Shown: positions 6,948 through 15,919, counted from the stretch's first letter. The stretch: 31,286 nucleotides of DNA from CAYVKM01 sp964452045 (GCA_964452045.1 CAYVKM010000042.1:1-31286); one strand, 5' to 3'. Notes: a model not told the origin generated them from the letters alone. A program made the numbers and translations.

Positions 6948-7979
6948 ATGTTACTGGTACTGAGAAAAGATATTGTAAAAGCTGATTTAGAAGACCTGTT
7001 AAACGGTTTAGTTCAATCCGGTGCCGAATATCAACTGATTGATCAGGGAGATGTCCCAATTGTTCAGTTGAGCAGCGAAAATAATTCGCTATCCAGGGAA
7101 AGACTGGAAAACCTGCCCGGTGTATCCCACATTATTGATGAAGAATATCCTTATCGACTGGCAAGCCGGAAATACAAGTCGGATAACACAGTAGTAAAGG
7201 TTGGCGATTTGGAAATCGGCGGTATGAACCCGGTGGTAATCGCCGGCCCCTGTGCAGTGGAATACGAAAATCAACTTATGAAGACCGCACAACTGGTATA
7301 TTCCAAAGGGATTCGCCTGATGCGCGGGGGCGCTTTTAAACCGCGTACCAGCCCTTACAGTTTTTCCGGACTAGGGGTGGAAGGTTTAAAATTATTAGCC
7401 AAAGCCCGGGAAGAGATCGGTGTCCGGATTATTACCGAGGTATTGGATGCCGGGGATGTGGATATTGTTTCGCAATATTCCGATGTGCTTCAGGTGGGTT
7501 CACGCAACATGCAGAATTATAAACTATTAAAGGCCGTGGGACGAATCCGGAAGCCAGTGATGTTGAAGCGGGGTATGTCCGCCCGGCTCGATGAATTTTT
7601 AGCCAGTGCCGAACATATTCTCAAGGAAGGAAATGAACAAATAATTCTTTGTGAAAGAGGAATAAGGACTTTCGTCGAATATTCCAGAAATACGCTGGAT
7701 TTAAATATTGTACCCATGTTAAAGGAATTATCCCATTTGCCGGTGATAGTGGATCCCAGCCATGGAACCGGCAGAAGACAGCTGGTTGCTCCCATGAGTA
7801 TGGCCGCACTGGCCGCCGGGGCGGATGGTATTATGATAGAAGTGCATCCTGAACCCGATAAAGCCTGGTCAGATGGCATGCAGGCATTGGGTCCGGAGGA
7901 ATTTTCCCGGTTAATGGATAAAATCCACGATTATCTGGAATGGCAAAAAAGCTATGCAAACCCTGAACCTGCGACTTAA
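6948..7979 (+). CDS. aroF: 3-deoxy-7-phosphoheptulonate synthase (DAHP synthase), isozyme 2
   Basis: The 343-residue paralogue of the enzyme at 1012-2034 catalyses the same condensation of PEP and erythrose-4-phosphate. It has an N-terminal ferredoxin-like domain (about 1-72) and the barrel motifs IAGPCAVEYE, MRGGAFKPRTSPYSF, VGSRNMQN, MLKRGMSA, CERGIRTFVEY, VDPSHGTGR and MIEVHPEPDKAWSD. The start ATG lines up with the start of isozyme 1 (MLLVLRKD against MVIVMQKD), although no strong ribosome-binding site is seen. It opens the plus-strand cluster aroF-aroB-aroDE-aroK and its 3' end overlaps aroB by 26 bases. The two N-terminal domains are much less alike than the barrels, so their feedback responses may differ; that is inference. 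Confidence 0.96.
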   Translation: MLLVLRKDIVKADLEDLLNGLVQSGAEYQLIDQGDVPIVQLSSENNSLSRERLENLPGVSHIIDEEYPYRLASRKYKSDNTVVKVGDLEIGGMNPVVIAGPCAVEYENQLMKTAQLVYSKGIRLMRGGAFKPRTSPYSFSGLGVEGLKLLAKAREEIGVRIITEVLDAGDVDIVSQYSDVLQVGSRNMQNYKLLKAVGRIRKPVMLKRGMSARLDEFLASAEHILKEGNEQIILCERGIRTFVEYSRNTLDLNIVPMLKELSHLPVIVDPSHGTGRRQLVAPMSMAALAAGADGIMIEVHPEPDKAWSDGMQALGPEEFSRLMDKIHDYLEWQKSYANPEPAT

Positions 7980-9039
7980 GACACCAGCCCGGGTAATTCC
8001 GATTTTTGTCGGCCAGAACTTATGGCAGCGCCTGCAGGAATTTTTCGCCGAGAAATTCCCAAGCCATCAAATCTTTGCGATTTCGGATGATATTATTATC
8101 CGGATCTATAGTAAACAGATCGAGAATTATCTCGGCAAATTGGAGCGCTGGGGTGGTATCATTTCCTTTCCAGCCGGAGAAGAGAGCAAGACGCGTCAGC
8201 AGAAAGCGAAACTGGAAAACCGTTTATTTGAGAAGCAAGCTGGTCGGGATTCTCTGATTGTTGCCATCGGTGGCGGTGTTACCGGAGATCTGGCGGGCTT
8301 TGTGGCGGCATCCCTGCATCGCGGGATTCCTTTGATTCAAGTTCCGACCAGTGTGTTGGCCCAGGTGGACAGCAGCATCGGGGGAAAAGTGGGGATCAAC
8401 CATCCATCCGGAAAAAATTTACTGGGGAGTTTCCACCAACCCGAGGCCATTTTCTCGGATATTTCGCTGTTGGACACCTTACCGGACGAAGAATATTTTA
8501 ACGGATTGGCAGAAGTCATAAAATATGCGGTGACTTTGGATAATCAGCTCTTCGATTTTCTTTTGACAAATGCCGGCAAAATAAAGAACCGTGATAAAAC
8601 CGCCTTAAAAAATATCATTACCATCAGCATTGGTTTAAAAATAAAAGTAGTGGAAATGGATGAGCAGGAACAGTCCTATCGAACGATATTAAATTTTGGC
8701 CATACCCTGGGACATGCCATTGAGAAACTTACCAAATTTAAAATAAAGCATGGTTATGCTATTGCCGCAGGAATGGTTTATGCGGCCAGACTTTCCCATC
8801 AGAAATTTGGCTATCCCGCCAATAAAATAAAAAATTTAAGCGAGATCCTGGACACCTACCATTTAAACAGTGTTAATATCAAAAATTTTTCTGAAGATGA
8901 ATTGTGGAAAACCACCTTTAGTGACAAAAAAGTACGACAGAACAAACCGCATTTTACCCTTCTGGATGAAAAAGAAAATGCCAGACTCCTGGTACCGGTA
9001 ACCTTTGAGGAGTTCCAAAATGCCCTTCGTTCCGGTTAA
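7954..9039 (+). CDS. aroB: 3-dehydroquinate synthase
   Basis: Converts DAHP to 3-dehydroquinate using NAD and a metal ion, the second shikimate step. The 361-residue protein has the usual length. Motifs are PAGEESK (about 73-79), the NAD-binding IGGGVTGDLAGFVAA (105-119), PTSVLAQVDSSIGGKVGIN (131-149), KNLLGSFHQP, the metal ligands Glu187 (GLAEVIKYA), His250 (NFGHTLGHA) and His266, and a C-terminal DKK. The ATG lies inside the end of aroF, so translation is probably coupled. It overlaps the next gene by 20 bases. Nothing about the enzyme looks unusual. Confidence 0.97.
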   Translation: MQTLNLRLKTPARVIPIFVGQNLWQRLQEFFAEKFPSHQIFAISDDIIIRIYSKQIENYLGKLERWGGIISFPAGEESKTRQQKAKLENRLFEKQAGRDSLIVAIGGGVTGDLAGFVAASLHRGIPLIQVPTSVLAQVDSSIGGKVGINHPSGKNLLGSFHQPEAIFSDISLLDTLPDEEYFNGLAEVIKYAVTLDNQLFDFLLTNAGKIKNRDKTALKNIITISIGLKIKVVEMDEQEQSYRTILNFGHTLGHAIEKLTKFKIKHGYAIAAGMVYAARLSHQKFGYPANKIKNLSEILDTYHLNSVNIKNFSEDELWKTTFSDKKVRQNKPHFTLLDEKENARLLVPVTFEEFQNALRSG

Positions 9040-10519
9040 AACCTGCTTAAGTTTCTTACCCGCTTCTCAAACAGAATTGAATGAGATTTTGAGTGGAAGT
9101 TATTCCGCCGATCTCATAGAACTTCGATTAGACCACCTTAAAGATATCCCTTTTTCTGATATCCGAAAATCCTTCAAACAGCCGGTTATTATTACCTTCC
9201 GCATGAGGGAGGAAGGCGGATTCTGGAAATATACCTCCGAAGAACGAATCCCGCTTTTGCAAGCAGCACTGGATGCGGGCATGGATTATATTGACCTTGA
9301 GTGGATATTTGCACAATCTATTTTAGATAGATTGGTGCTAGAGGATAAATCCAAAATCATCATCTCCCATCATACCGCCGGGCGAAAGTTCGATAATTTG
9401 CTGGAGGTTTATTATCAAATGAAAAAAATGCCGGCGGATATCTACAAACTTATCTTTACCGCGTCGGACATAAATGATAATCTCGTAGCTCTTCAGTTGC
9501 AGAAAGCGCTTACAGATGACGCCGGAAAATTTATCATTCATGCCATGGGGGAACCGGGAAAAATATCCCGCATCCTGGGTGTCCTGCGAGGCAATGCCTG
9601 GACGTATGTTTCCCAGGATTCTGTAAAAGAAACCGCCGACGGTCAGCCAACATTGGAGGAGTTTAATTCGTATCACCTGGCTGAAAAATCTTCCGATACC
9701 AGGATCGTCGGATTGGTTGGATATCCGATTGCCCAGAGTTTTGGCTGGATTTTGCACAACAAGCTCACTCACATCCGTAAACAGGAAATGGGAAAATCAT
9801 TTTCTCCGGAGAACGATTTTATCTATCTCAATTTCCCGACGATTGATTTTAATGACTTCTGGGAAAAGTGGAAAAATATCATTTCGGGATTAAGCATCAC
9901 TATCCCACATAAAGTAAAAGTAGTTCCGGTAGCAAATATCATTTCCCCGGAAGTTAAGACATCAGGTGTTTGTAATACAATTTTGAAAAGGGATAATTCC
10001 TGGTATGGTTATAATACGGATTATCTGGCCATTACCGACCTTCTGCGACCATTTGTGGAAAAACTTAAAAAGGGGGTTTTAATCATTGGTACTGGGGGAA
10101 CGGCCCGTACCTCAATTGCGGTGCTTAAAGATTTTGGAATCGAATCTGTATTTATTACCGGACGAAATGAGCAAAGGGGCTTGGAGTTAAGTAAAATATT
10201 TTCAGTCACTTTTTTAAGAAGGGATAAGCTGGCAAGGCACACTTTTGCCGGGATGATCCAGACCACGCCGGTCGGCATGTATCCGAAGGTTGATGAAATT
10301 CCAGAAGAAGTAAAATTACTTAAGCCGGGTCAGATTGTTCTTGATGTCATTTTTAATCCGGCCAGGACAGAATTTCTGAAAACTGCGGAAAAACTGGGTT
10401 GCAAGGTTATCTCCGGAAGAGATATGTATCTGAATCAGGCCTGGCGACAATTCCAACTTTTTAGCGATTTGAAAATTGATTTTGAATTGGTGGAAAAAGC
10501 CGCCCGGGAAATATGGTGA
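9020..10519 (+). CDS. aroDE: Fused type I 3-dehydroquinate dehydratase / shikimate dehydrogenase
   Basis: A bifunctional 499-residue enzyme for steps 3 and 4 of the shikimate pathway. The AroD half (about 1-220) has ELRLDHL, ITFRMREEGG, the catalytic His118 (IIISHH), the Schiff-base Lys143 (ADIYKLIF) and HAMGEPGKISR. The AroE half (about 228-499) has VGYPIAQS, Lys298 in SITIPHK, Asp334 in YGYNTD, a Rossmann GTGGTA (357-362), QTTPVGMYP and the C-terminal NQAWRQFQ. ATG 9020 is preferred over an in-frame TTG at 9005 because GAGGAG lies 7 bases before it. In the shikimate-binding loop the usual Ser-x-Ser reads Ser-Phe-Gly, so the second serine is missing. Similar fusions are known in plants and chlamydiae. 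It overlaps the end of aroB. Confidence 0.95.
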   Translation: MPFVPVKTCLSFLPASQTELNEILSGSYSADLIELRLDHLKDIPFSDIRKSFKQPVIITFRMREEGGFWKYTSEERIPLLQAALDAGMDYIDLEWIFAQSILDRLVLEDKSKIIISHHTAGRKFDNLLEVYYQMKKMPADIYKLIFTASDINDNLVALQLQKALTDDAGKFIIHAMGEPGKISRILGVLRGNAWTYVSQDSVKETADGQPTLEEFNSYHLAEKSSDTRIVGLVGYPIAQSFGWILHNKLTHIRKQEMGKSFSPENDFIYLNFPTIDFNDFWEKWKNIISGLSITIPHKVKVVPVANIISPEVKTSGVCNTILKRDNSWYGYNTDYLAITDLLRPFVEKLKKGVLIIGTGGTARTSIAVLKDFGIESVFITGRNEQRGLELSKIFSVTFLRRDKLARHTFAGMIQTTPVGMYPKVDEIPEEVKLLKPGQIVLDVIFNPARTEFLKTAEKLGCKVISGRDMYLNQAWRQFQLFSDLKIDFELVEKAAREIW

Positions 10520-10523
10520 AAAC

Positions 10524-11051
10524 TTGAATAAAAAAGAAACCCATCAGATCCGTCGTGTTGTTTTAATTGGATATCGCGGTGCAGGAAAAACGACGGTCGG
10601 TAAAAGGCTTTCTGAAATTTTGGAATGGAAATATATATCTACCGATGAAATGATCGTCGGGAAAAGCGGTGAGCCGATTGCCAGATTTGTGGAAAGATTT
10701 GGCTGGAAGGAATTCAGAAATCTGGAACATGAGGCAGTCTATCAGTTAAAAGCCGAGAATGAGTGCGTCATCGATTGTGGTGGCGGTGTGGTGGAGGACG
10801 AAGGAAATCTGACGGTACTAAAACATCGGGCCTTGGTGGTCTGGATAGATGCTCCACTAGAAATAATTAAATCGCGATTGTCCAAAGTTGAGGATCGTCC
10901 ACCACTCAGCGAAATAGATTTGATTTCCGATCTGGAGAAGCATTACCGGAGAAGACTGCCGCTTTACAAAAAATATTCCGATCTAAAATTAAACAGTTCT
11001 AAAAAAACAGTTGAAGAAATTTGCCGGGAAATTATCTCCCGGCTTTCCTAA
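10524..11051 (+). CDS. aroK: Shikimate kinase
   Basis: Phosphorylates shikimate with ATP, the fifth pathway step. A 175-residue P-loop kinase with Walker A GYRGAGKTT (16-24), shikimate-binding Asp41 (STDEM) and Arg65 (EFRNLE), the glycine triplet DCGGGVV (84-90), the lid RPPLS (125-129) and the YRRRLPLY helix. The likely start is TTG 10524, five bases after the aroDE stop, with GGTGA just upstream. The frame is open for 16 more codons, to an ATG at 10476 inside aroDE, but those residues do not resemble the family. It closes the aro block; a 123-base gap follows before the menaquinone genes. Confidence 0.95.
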   Translation: MNKKETHQIRRVVLIGYRGAGKTTVGKRLSEILEWKYISTDEMIVGKSGEPIARFVERFGWKEFRNLEHEAVYQLKAENECVIDCGGGVVEDEGNLTVLKHRALVVWIDAPLEIIKSRLSKVEDRPPLSEIDLISDLEKHYRRRLPLYKKYSDLKLNSSKKTVEEICREIISRLS

Positions 11052-11098
11052 TAGTTTTCTGCTAAAATCAATCCCAATAAATATTTCAGGAATATTTT

Positions 11099-11127
11099 GA
11101 GAATTGCTGATTTATTCTCTATTTTTT
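11099..11127 (+). terminator. Weak possible terminator after aroK
   Basis: GAGAAT and ATTCTC (11099-11104, 11114-11119) can form a 6-bp stem with a 9-base loop, followed by TATTTTTT. The stem has only two G-C pairs, so termination would be partial at best, and the aro genes may read through into the men genes. Confidence 0.3.
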
Positions 11128-11141
11128 CATCCCTATATTTA
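11111..11141 (+). promoter_or_regulatory. Possible FCB-type promoter of the menaquinone operon
   Basis: TATATTTAGCGC (from 11134) resembles the Bacteroidota -7 element TAnnTTTG followed by C. It closely matches the element before the gene at 25295 (CCTATnTTTAGCGC in both). The -33 part is poor (TTTA at 11111-11114, 19 bases upstream). The start codon is 33 bases downstream. Confidence 0.4.
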
Positions 11142-11174
11142 GCGCATTGCTCTAAGCAGATTGAAAGAGAATAA

Positions 11175-11942
11175 ATGAATATCACTGAACATACCCCAAC
11201 CAGAATGACTTCGGATCAGGACATAAAACCAACGGAAGCCCCTTCCCGGGAAAAGGTCTGGCAAATGTTCGACCGCATTTCCGGGCGTTATGATCTGCTG
11301 AATCGGCTGCTCTCGCTGCGAAGGGATGTTGCCTGGCGAAAACGGCTGGCGCGGAATCTGCCGGAGATCAATGATCAGCTGGTGCTGGACCTGGCTACCG
11401 GCACGGGGGATGTGTTGAAATCAGTAATTCAACATTCACATCGGGTTAAATATGGGATTGGTATTGATATGGCCAGAGAAATGCTTGCCAGGGGACGGGA
11501 GAAATTTTCCAGAATAAATTCCGGAGTTTCAACCAGACTATTTCCGGCCGATGCCATGTTTCTACCCTTCAAAGATAAACAGTTCCATACGGTTAGTATC
11601 GCCTTCGGTATTCGGAATGTCCTTGATGTAAAAGAGGGTTTAAGGGAAATGTACCGGGTGCTTGACAATCACGGCAGGGTATTGATCCTGGAATTTTCAA
11701 TTCCTGCGAATAGATTTATCAAAAGAATTTACCTGTTTTATTTTCGGTATATTTTGCCCAGAGTTGGTGGCCTGATTTCCGGAGATTCGTATGCCTACCA
11801 ATATTTGAATAAAACCGTCGAGACTTTTCCCTATGGAGTAGCTTTTTGCAGATTGATGCAGGAGGTTGGTTTTCAGGAGGTCCGGGCCATATCTTTAACT
11901 TTTGGTATTGCCACATTGTATAGCGGGGATCGGTTAAAATGA
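11175..11942 (+). CDS. menG: Demethylmenaquinone methyltransferase (UbiE/MenG family)
   Basis: Performs the last menaquinone step, SAM-dependent C-methylation of the quinone ring, at the inner face of the membrane. The 255-residue protein has VWQMFDRISGRYDLLNRLLS (28-47), SAM motif I LDLATGTGD (71-79), GIDMAREML, PADAMFLPF and the family hallmark VSIAFGIRNV. The C-terminus has ILEFSIP and the usual PxxGxxISGDxxAYxYL pattern with ETFPYG. AAGAGA precedes the ATG at modest spacing. UbiE-type enzymes can also methylate ubiquinone precursors, but position at the head of seven men genes points to menaquinone. A strange 25-residue N-terminal extension is of no obvious function. Confidence 0.95.
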   Translation: MNITEHTPTRMTSDQDIKPTEAPSREKVWQMFDRISGRYDLLNRLLSLRRDVAWRKRLARNLPEINDQLVLDLATGTGDVLKSVIQHSHRVKYGIGIDMAREMLARGREKFSRINSGVSTRLFPADAMFLPFKDKQFHTVSIAFGIRNVLDVKEGLREMYRVLDNHGRVLILEFSIPANRFIKRIYLFYFRYILPRVGGLISGDSYAYQYLNKTVETFPYGVAFCRLMQEVGFQEVRAISLTFGIATLYSGDRLK

Positions 11943-11958
11943 TGAGTAAATATCTGGA

Positions 11959-13353
11959 ATGATTACTATCGACAGAAATTTACAAAATTTGATCACTGGT
12001 TTGGAAAGTTTAAAGGATAAGTTCCGGCATGATCAACCAGGTCAGGAAGATTTAAAATCAGCTCGAGAAATTATCATTCATAGAATTGAGCAGGAAATGG
12101 ATTTTAAAGATGTCGAGGAACTGCTGAATGATTCATCCGGTCGGCTAAATCTGTATTGGACCTCCCGTGATGAACCATTCAGGCTGATTGGTTTTGGCCA
12201 GGTTCACCGGTTGCTTGCTAATAAAGCTGAAGAGTATCCATCTTTATTTTCTGAAATGGACAGTATCCTTTCCCGAAGTGAGGCCAGGATAAAATATTTT
12301 GGGGGTATGCGATTTGATCCGGCCGGACCGGTGAGTCAGGAGTGGAAGCATTTTGCCAGTGCGCATTTTTTTATTCCTCAAATAGAAGTGATCCGGGAAA
12401 ATGATTCGACCAAGTTGGCTCTAAATTATTCTTCTGGTCAGCAGGCGAAAAAAGTCCTTGAGAATTTAGATGACCTGATTTCCCGGCTGACACCTCGGGC
12501 CGAATCCAAAAAGGATTTGAAACCGAAATTGATAAACCGGTTAGACGTTCCGGATTATGAGAGATGGAATAAAAATATCCTGGCCGCCCTGGACTCAATG
12601 AACAGGGATGATTTTCAGAAAATAGTATTGGCCAGAAAAACTATTCTGAAATTTTCCGAAAGACCTGATCCTGCAGCACTTTTAAATCAATTAATAAAAA
12701 ATAGTGAAAATGCCTTTCATTTTTATTTTAAATTTAACAATGATATCGCTTTTCTTGGGGCGACCCCGGAATTACTTTTCGGTTTGTGGAATCAGATCGT
12801 TTACTCTGAAGCCGTTGCTGGTACGCGACCCCGGGGCGTTTCTGCGAAAGAGGATGAGTTTTTAGCCCGGGAACTCCAGGAAGATGAAAAAGAAATCCGG
12901 GAACATCGCTGGGTGAGTGACCAGGTATTTCAGTCGCTGAATGAGATCTGCCGGGAAGTTAAAAGTCTGGAAATGGAATCAGTCATTAAACTGAAAAATG
13001 TGCAGCATTTATGCTCCAGATACTCTGGCCAAATCAGGAACAATGCCACTATGCTTAAAATAATTGAAGCGCTGCATCCCACCCCGGCGGTTGGGGGACA
13101 TCCCAGGGAAAAAACCTGGCAAAAAATTTTTCAATTGGAAAGATTTGACCGCGGCTGGTATGCTGGTCCGGTTGGATGGATCGGGAAAGATTCCGCAGAG
13201 ATGAGTGTTGCCATACGCTCTGTTTTGGTGAACGATCGAGAAGTCAATATATATGCTGGTGCTGGCATTGTTCCGGGTTCCGATCCGGAAAAAGAATGGA
13301 ATGAGATTGAGAGGAAAAGTCTGAATTTTACTAATATTCTGATACCGTCATGA
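11959..13353 (+). CDS. menF: Isochorismate synthase
   Basis: Isomerises chorismate to isochorismate, the branch step into menaquinone. The 464-residue protein has a poorly conserved N-terminal half and the chorismate-binding fold from about 200. Visible are KIVLARK with catalytic Lys221, LGATPELL with Glu271, AVAGTRPRG, the KEIREH segment, VQHLCS, HPTPAVGG, RGWYAGPVGW and AGAGIVPGSDPEKEW.E (432-449). The Lys-Glu pair distinguishes isochorismate/salicylate synthases from anthranilate synthase, and the men neighbours settle it. Only a weak CTGGA lies before the ATG. The stop overlaps the menD start as ATGA, so the two are translationally coupled. Confidence 0.95.
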   Translation: MITIDRNLQNLITGLESLKDKFRHDQPGQEDLKSAREIIIHRIEQEMDFKDVEELLNDSSGRLNLYWTSRDEPFRLIGFGQVHRLLANKAEEYPSLFSEMDSILSRSEARIKYFGGMRFDPAGPVSQEWKHFASAHFFIPQIEVIRENDSTKLALNYSSGQQAKKVLENLDDLISRLTPRAESKKDLKPKLINRLDVPDYERWNKNILAALDSMNRDDFQKIVLARKTILKFSERPDPAALLNQLIKNSENAFHFYFKFNNDIAFLGATPELLFGLWNQIVYSEAVAGTRPRGVSAKEDEFLARELQEDEKEIREHRWVSDQVFQSLNEICREVKSLEMESVIKLKNVQHLCSRYSGQIRNNATMLKIIEALHPTPAVGGHPREKTWQKIFQLERFDRGWYAGPVGWIGKDSAEMSVAIRSVLVNDREVNIYAGAGIVPGSDPEKEWNEIERKSLNFTNILIPS

Positions 13354-15107
13354 CCCTGATTCGAGAAAACCTAAATCTGCTCTGGGCATCCCTGATTGTG
13401 GATGAGCTGGTTCGGAACAGCATAGATTATTTTTGTATTTCACCCGGTTCACGTTCCACTCCCCTCACTACCGCAGTGGCCCGAAATAAAAAAGCCAAAC
13501 ATAATATTTTTTATGATGAACGGGCAGCCGGTTATCATGCACTGGGTTATGCCCGGGCAACCGGCAAACCTGCCGTGGTAATATCAACTTCCGGAACGGC
13601 GGTAGCCAACTATTTACCGGCAGTGGTTGAAGCCTCGTTCGATTTGATCCCTTTTATCTTACTGACCGCAGACCGTCCGCCGGAATTGCGTGCCACCGGT
13701 GCTAATCAGACCATCCAGCAACCGCACATCTATGGGGATTATGTTCGCTGGCATTTCGATTTGCCCTGTCCGACCGAGGACATTCCCCCTGGAATGGTAT
13801 TGACCACCACCGATCAGGCATTATACCGGGCTCGGTGTAATCCCTCCGGACCGGTTCATCTGAATTGTCCCTTCCGGGAACCTCTGGCACCGGTGGAGAA
13901 AAAATATTCATCTACCTATCTAAATTCCCTGAGCAGCTGGATGAAATCGGGGGACCCTTATACCCATTACGCAGAGAGCGCAGTTGTGTTGCCGGATAAG
14001 GATATAGTTCAGCTTTCAGAAACTCTCAATGAATCAAAAAGGGGAATTCTGGTAGTTGGGCATCTTCGCTCGGAGCAAGAGCGGGATGGTGTGCTCCGGT
14101 TCGCAAAAAAACTCAACTGGCCGGTTTTTGCCGATGTGCTTTCCGGACTCCGGATTGGGCAGAAAATGAAGAACCTGGTCGAATATTATGACCAGCTCTT
14201 TCTTTCTGATAAATTTGCCCGGGAGTTAAATCCGGAGGTTGTTTTGCAGTTAGGAGGACAGGTCACTTCTAAACGCTGGCTACAGTTTCTTGAGAAACAC
14301 CGGATACCGGAATATATTTTGTTAACAAATCATCCCTTTCGCTTTGATCCGGTTCATCGCTTAACCTGGAGAATCGAAAGCAATATTTTGCCTTTTTGTG
14401 AGGTTTTATCCAAAAAACTGAACACACAGATCGATTTGAAATGGAAGGAAAACCTGTTAAAAATGAATGCCACGGTTCAATCCACATTGGAAAATATTAT
14501 CTCCGGCAACAATGAAATTACCGAACCTGCTGTTGCCAGACTTATTTCCAAACATGTTTCTCCGGAACATGCCGTGTTTGTGGCCAGCAGCCTCCCGGTG
14601 CGGGAAATGGATATGTTTGGTTCTGCGGATGGTGCCGCAGTGCTGGTTAAATCCAACCGTGGGGCCAGCGGGATTGACGGGACCATTGCCAGTGCTGCGG
14701 GTTATGCCCAGGGTGCGGGCAAGCCGGTTACTTTGCTGATAGGTGACCTGGCCTTTATTCACGATCTGAACTCGCTGGCATTAATTAAGCGGATTCAACA
14801 CCCGATCATTATCGTTCTTATCAACAATCATGGGGGTGGTATTTTTTCTTTTCTGCCGATTGCCGAGCATCAGGATATTTTTGAAAACTTTTTTGCGACT
14901 CCCCACCAATTAAGTTTTCAGCACGCAGCAAAACTGTTTAATCTGGGATATCAGCATCCCACAACTATGAAGGAATTTTTAGAAGTTTATAAAAAGGCCC
15001 AAACCTCCGGTACATCAGCAATTATTGAGGTTCATACAGATAGAAAAAAGAATTTCAATTTGCATAAAAGACTTCAGAAAGAGATATTAACAGCGCTTGA
15101 CCAATAG
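13350..15107 (+). CDS. menD: 2-succinyl-5-enolpyruvyl-6-hydroxy-3-cyclohexene-1-carboxylate synthase
   Basis: A thiamine-diphosphate enzyme that adds the succinic semialdehyde unit from 2-oxoglutarate to isochorismate. The 585-residue protein is of family length. It has SPGSRSTPL (31-39), DERAAGYHALGYA with catalytic Glu57, STSGTAVANYLPAVVEA, LTADRPPELR, SNRGASGIDGTIASAAG and GDLAFIHDLNSL in the ThDP-binding half, and NNHGGGIFSFLP near 490. The order of the three thiamine-enzyme domains is normal. It overlaps menF by 4 bases and is followed 10 bases later by menH. Confidence 0.97.
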   Translation: MTLIRENLNLLWASLIVDELVRNSIDYFCISPGSRSTPLTTAVARNKKAKHNIFYDERAAGYHALGYARATGKPAVVISTSGTAVANYLPAVVEASFDLIPFILLTADRPPELRATGANQTIQQPHIYGDYVRWHFDLPCPTEDIPPGMVLTTTDQALYRARCNPSGPVHLNCPFREPLAPVEKKYSSTYLNSLSSWMKSGDPYTHYAESAVVLPDKDIVQLSETLNESKRGILVVGHLRSEQERDGVLRFAKKLNWPVFADVLSGLRIGQKMKNLVEYYDQLFLSDKFARELNPEVVLQLGGQVTSKRWLQFLEKHRIPEYILLTNHPFRFDPVHRLTWRIESNILPFCEVLSKKLNTQIDLKWKENLLKMNATVQSTLENIISGNNEITEPAVARLISKHVSPEHAVFVASSLPVREMDMFGSADGAAVLVKSNRGASGIDGTIASAAGYAQGAGKPVTLLIGDLAFIHDLNSLALIKRIQHPIIIVLINNHGGGIFSFLPIAEHQDIFENFFATPHQLSFQHAAKLFNLGYQHPTTMKEFLEVYKKAQTSGTSAIIEVHTDRKKNFNLHKRLQKEILTALDQ

Positions 15108-15117
15108 TTAAGGACGC

Positions 15118-15909
15118 ATGGCCCACTTTCGCTGGCATTACCAGACATCCGGTTCACCGCAAAATCCACGGATTCTCTTTCTCCATGGTTTTATGGGGTC
15201 GCTGCAGGATTGGGACAAAACTATCAGAAAACTTCAGAAATATTTTTATTGTGTGAGTATCGATTTACCAGGTCATGGAAAGACCCCTAATCTTCCAAAA
15301 AATTATTCCTTTGAAGAAACCGGGGACGATCTGGTGGAATTCTTAACGGAAATAAAATTTACCCCGCTATCACTTATCGGATACTCCATGGGCGGGCGAC
15401 TGGCATTATACCTCGCCTTACGGCATCCGAATTTAATCAGTAAAATTATTCTTGAATCTGCTTCTCCCGGTTTACCAACCCCCCGGGAACGTGCAGACCG
15501 GATTGCTCAGGATAATGCTCTGGCCGAGAAAATGGTAAATATGGATTTTGATCTGTTCCTGCAGGAATGGTATAGACAACCGTTATTTCATTCACTGCGC
15601 CAGCATCCGGATTTTGAAATACTGCTGAAGAATCGGGAGCAGAATGATCCCTTTAAAATGGCCAACACACTTACTTCCCTGAGTACCGGAAAACAACCTT
15701 CCCTCTGGAAATTTTTACCGGGGAATAAAATTCCCACGCTGTTAATGGTTGGGGAACTGGATGATAAGTATCGACGTATTGCAGGGCAAATGTGTGAGAA
15801 AAGCTCATTCTGCAGTATGAAAGTTATTAAAGGGGCGGGACATAATATCCATTTTGAAAAACCGGATGAATTTACAAATAGTTGTCTTGAATTTTTAAGC
15901 GGTAAATAG
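15118..15909 (+). CDS. menH: 2-succinyl-6-hydroxy-2,4-cyclohexadiene-1-carboxylate synthase (MenH), alpha/beta hydrolase
   Basis: Eliminates pyruvate from the MenD product. The 263-residue alpha/beta-hydrolase has the oxyanion loop LHGFMGSLQDW (22-32), DLPGHG, the nucleophile Ser90 in GYSMGGR, Asp215 (GELDDK) and His242 (GAGHNIHFEKP), which is the MenH triad. The LHGFMGS and GHG.T patterns are typical of MenH rather than of general esterases. It sits between menD and menB. AAGGA is 5 bases before the ATG. Confidence 0.93.
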   Translation: MAHFRWHYQTSGSPQNPRILFLHGFMGSLQDWDKTIRKLQKYFYCVSIDLPGHGKTPNLPKNYSFEETGDDLVEFLTEIKFTPLSLIGYSMGGRLALYLALRHPNLISKIILESASPGLPTPRERADRIAQDNALAEKMVNMDFDLFLQEWYRQPLFHSLRQHPDFEILLKNREQNDPFKMANTLTSLSTGKQPSLWKFLPGNKIPTLLMVGELDDKYRRIAGQMCEKSSFCSMKVIKGAGHNIHFEKPDEFTNSCLEFLSGK

Positions 15910-15919
15910 GAGAAATATT

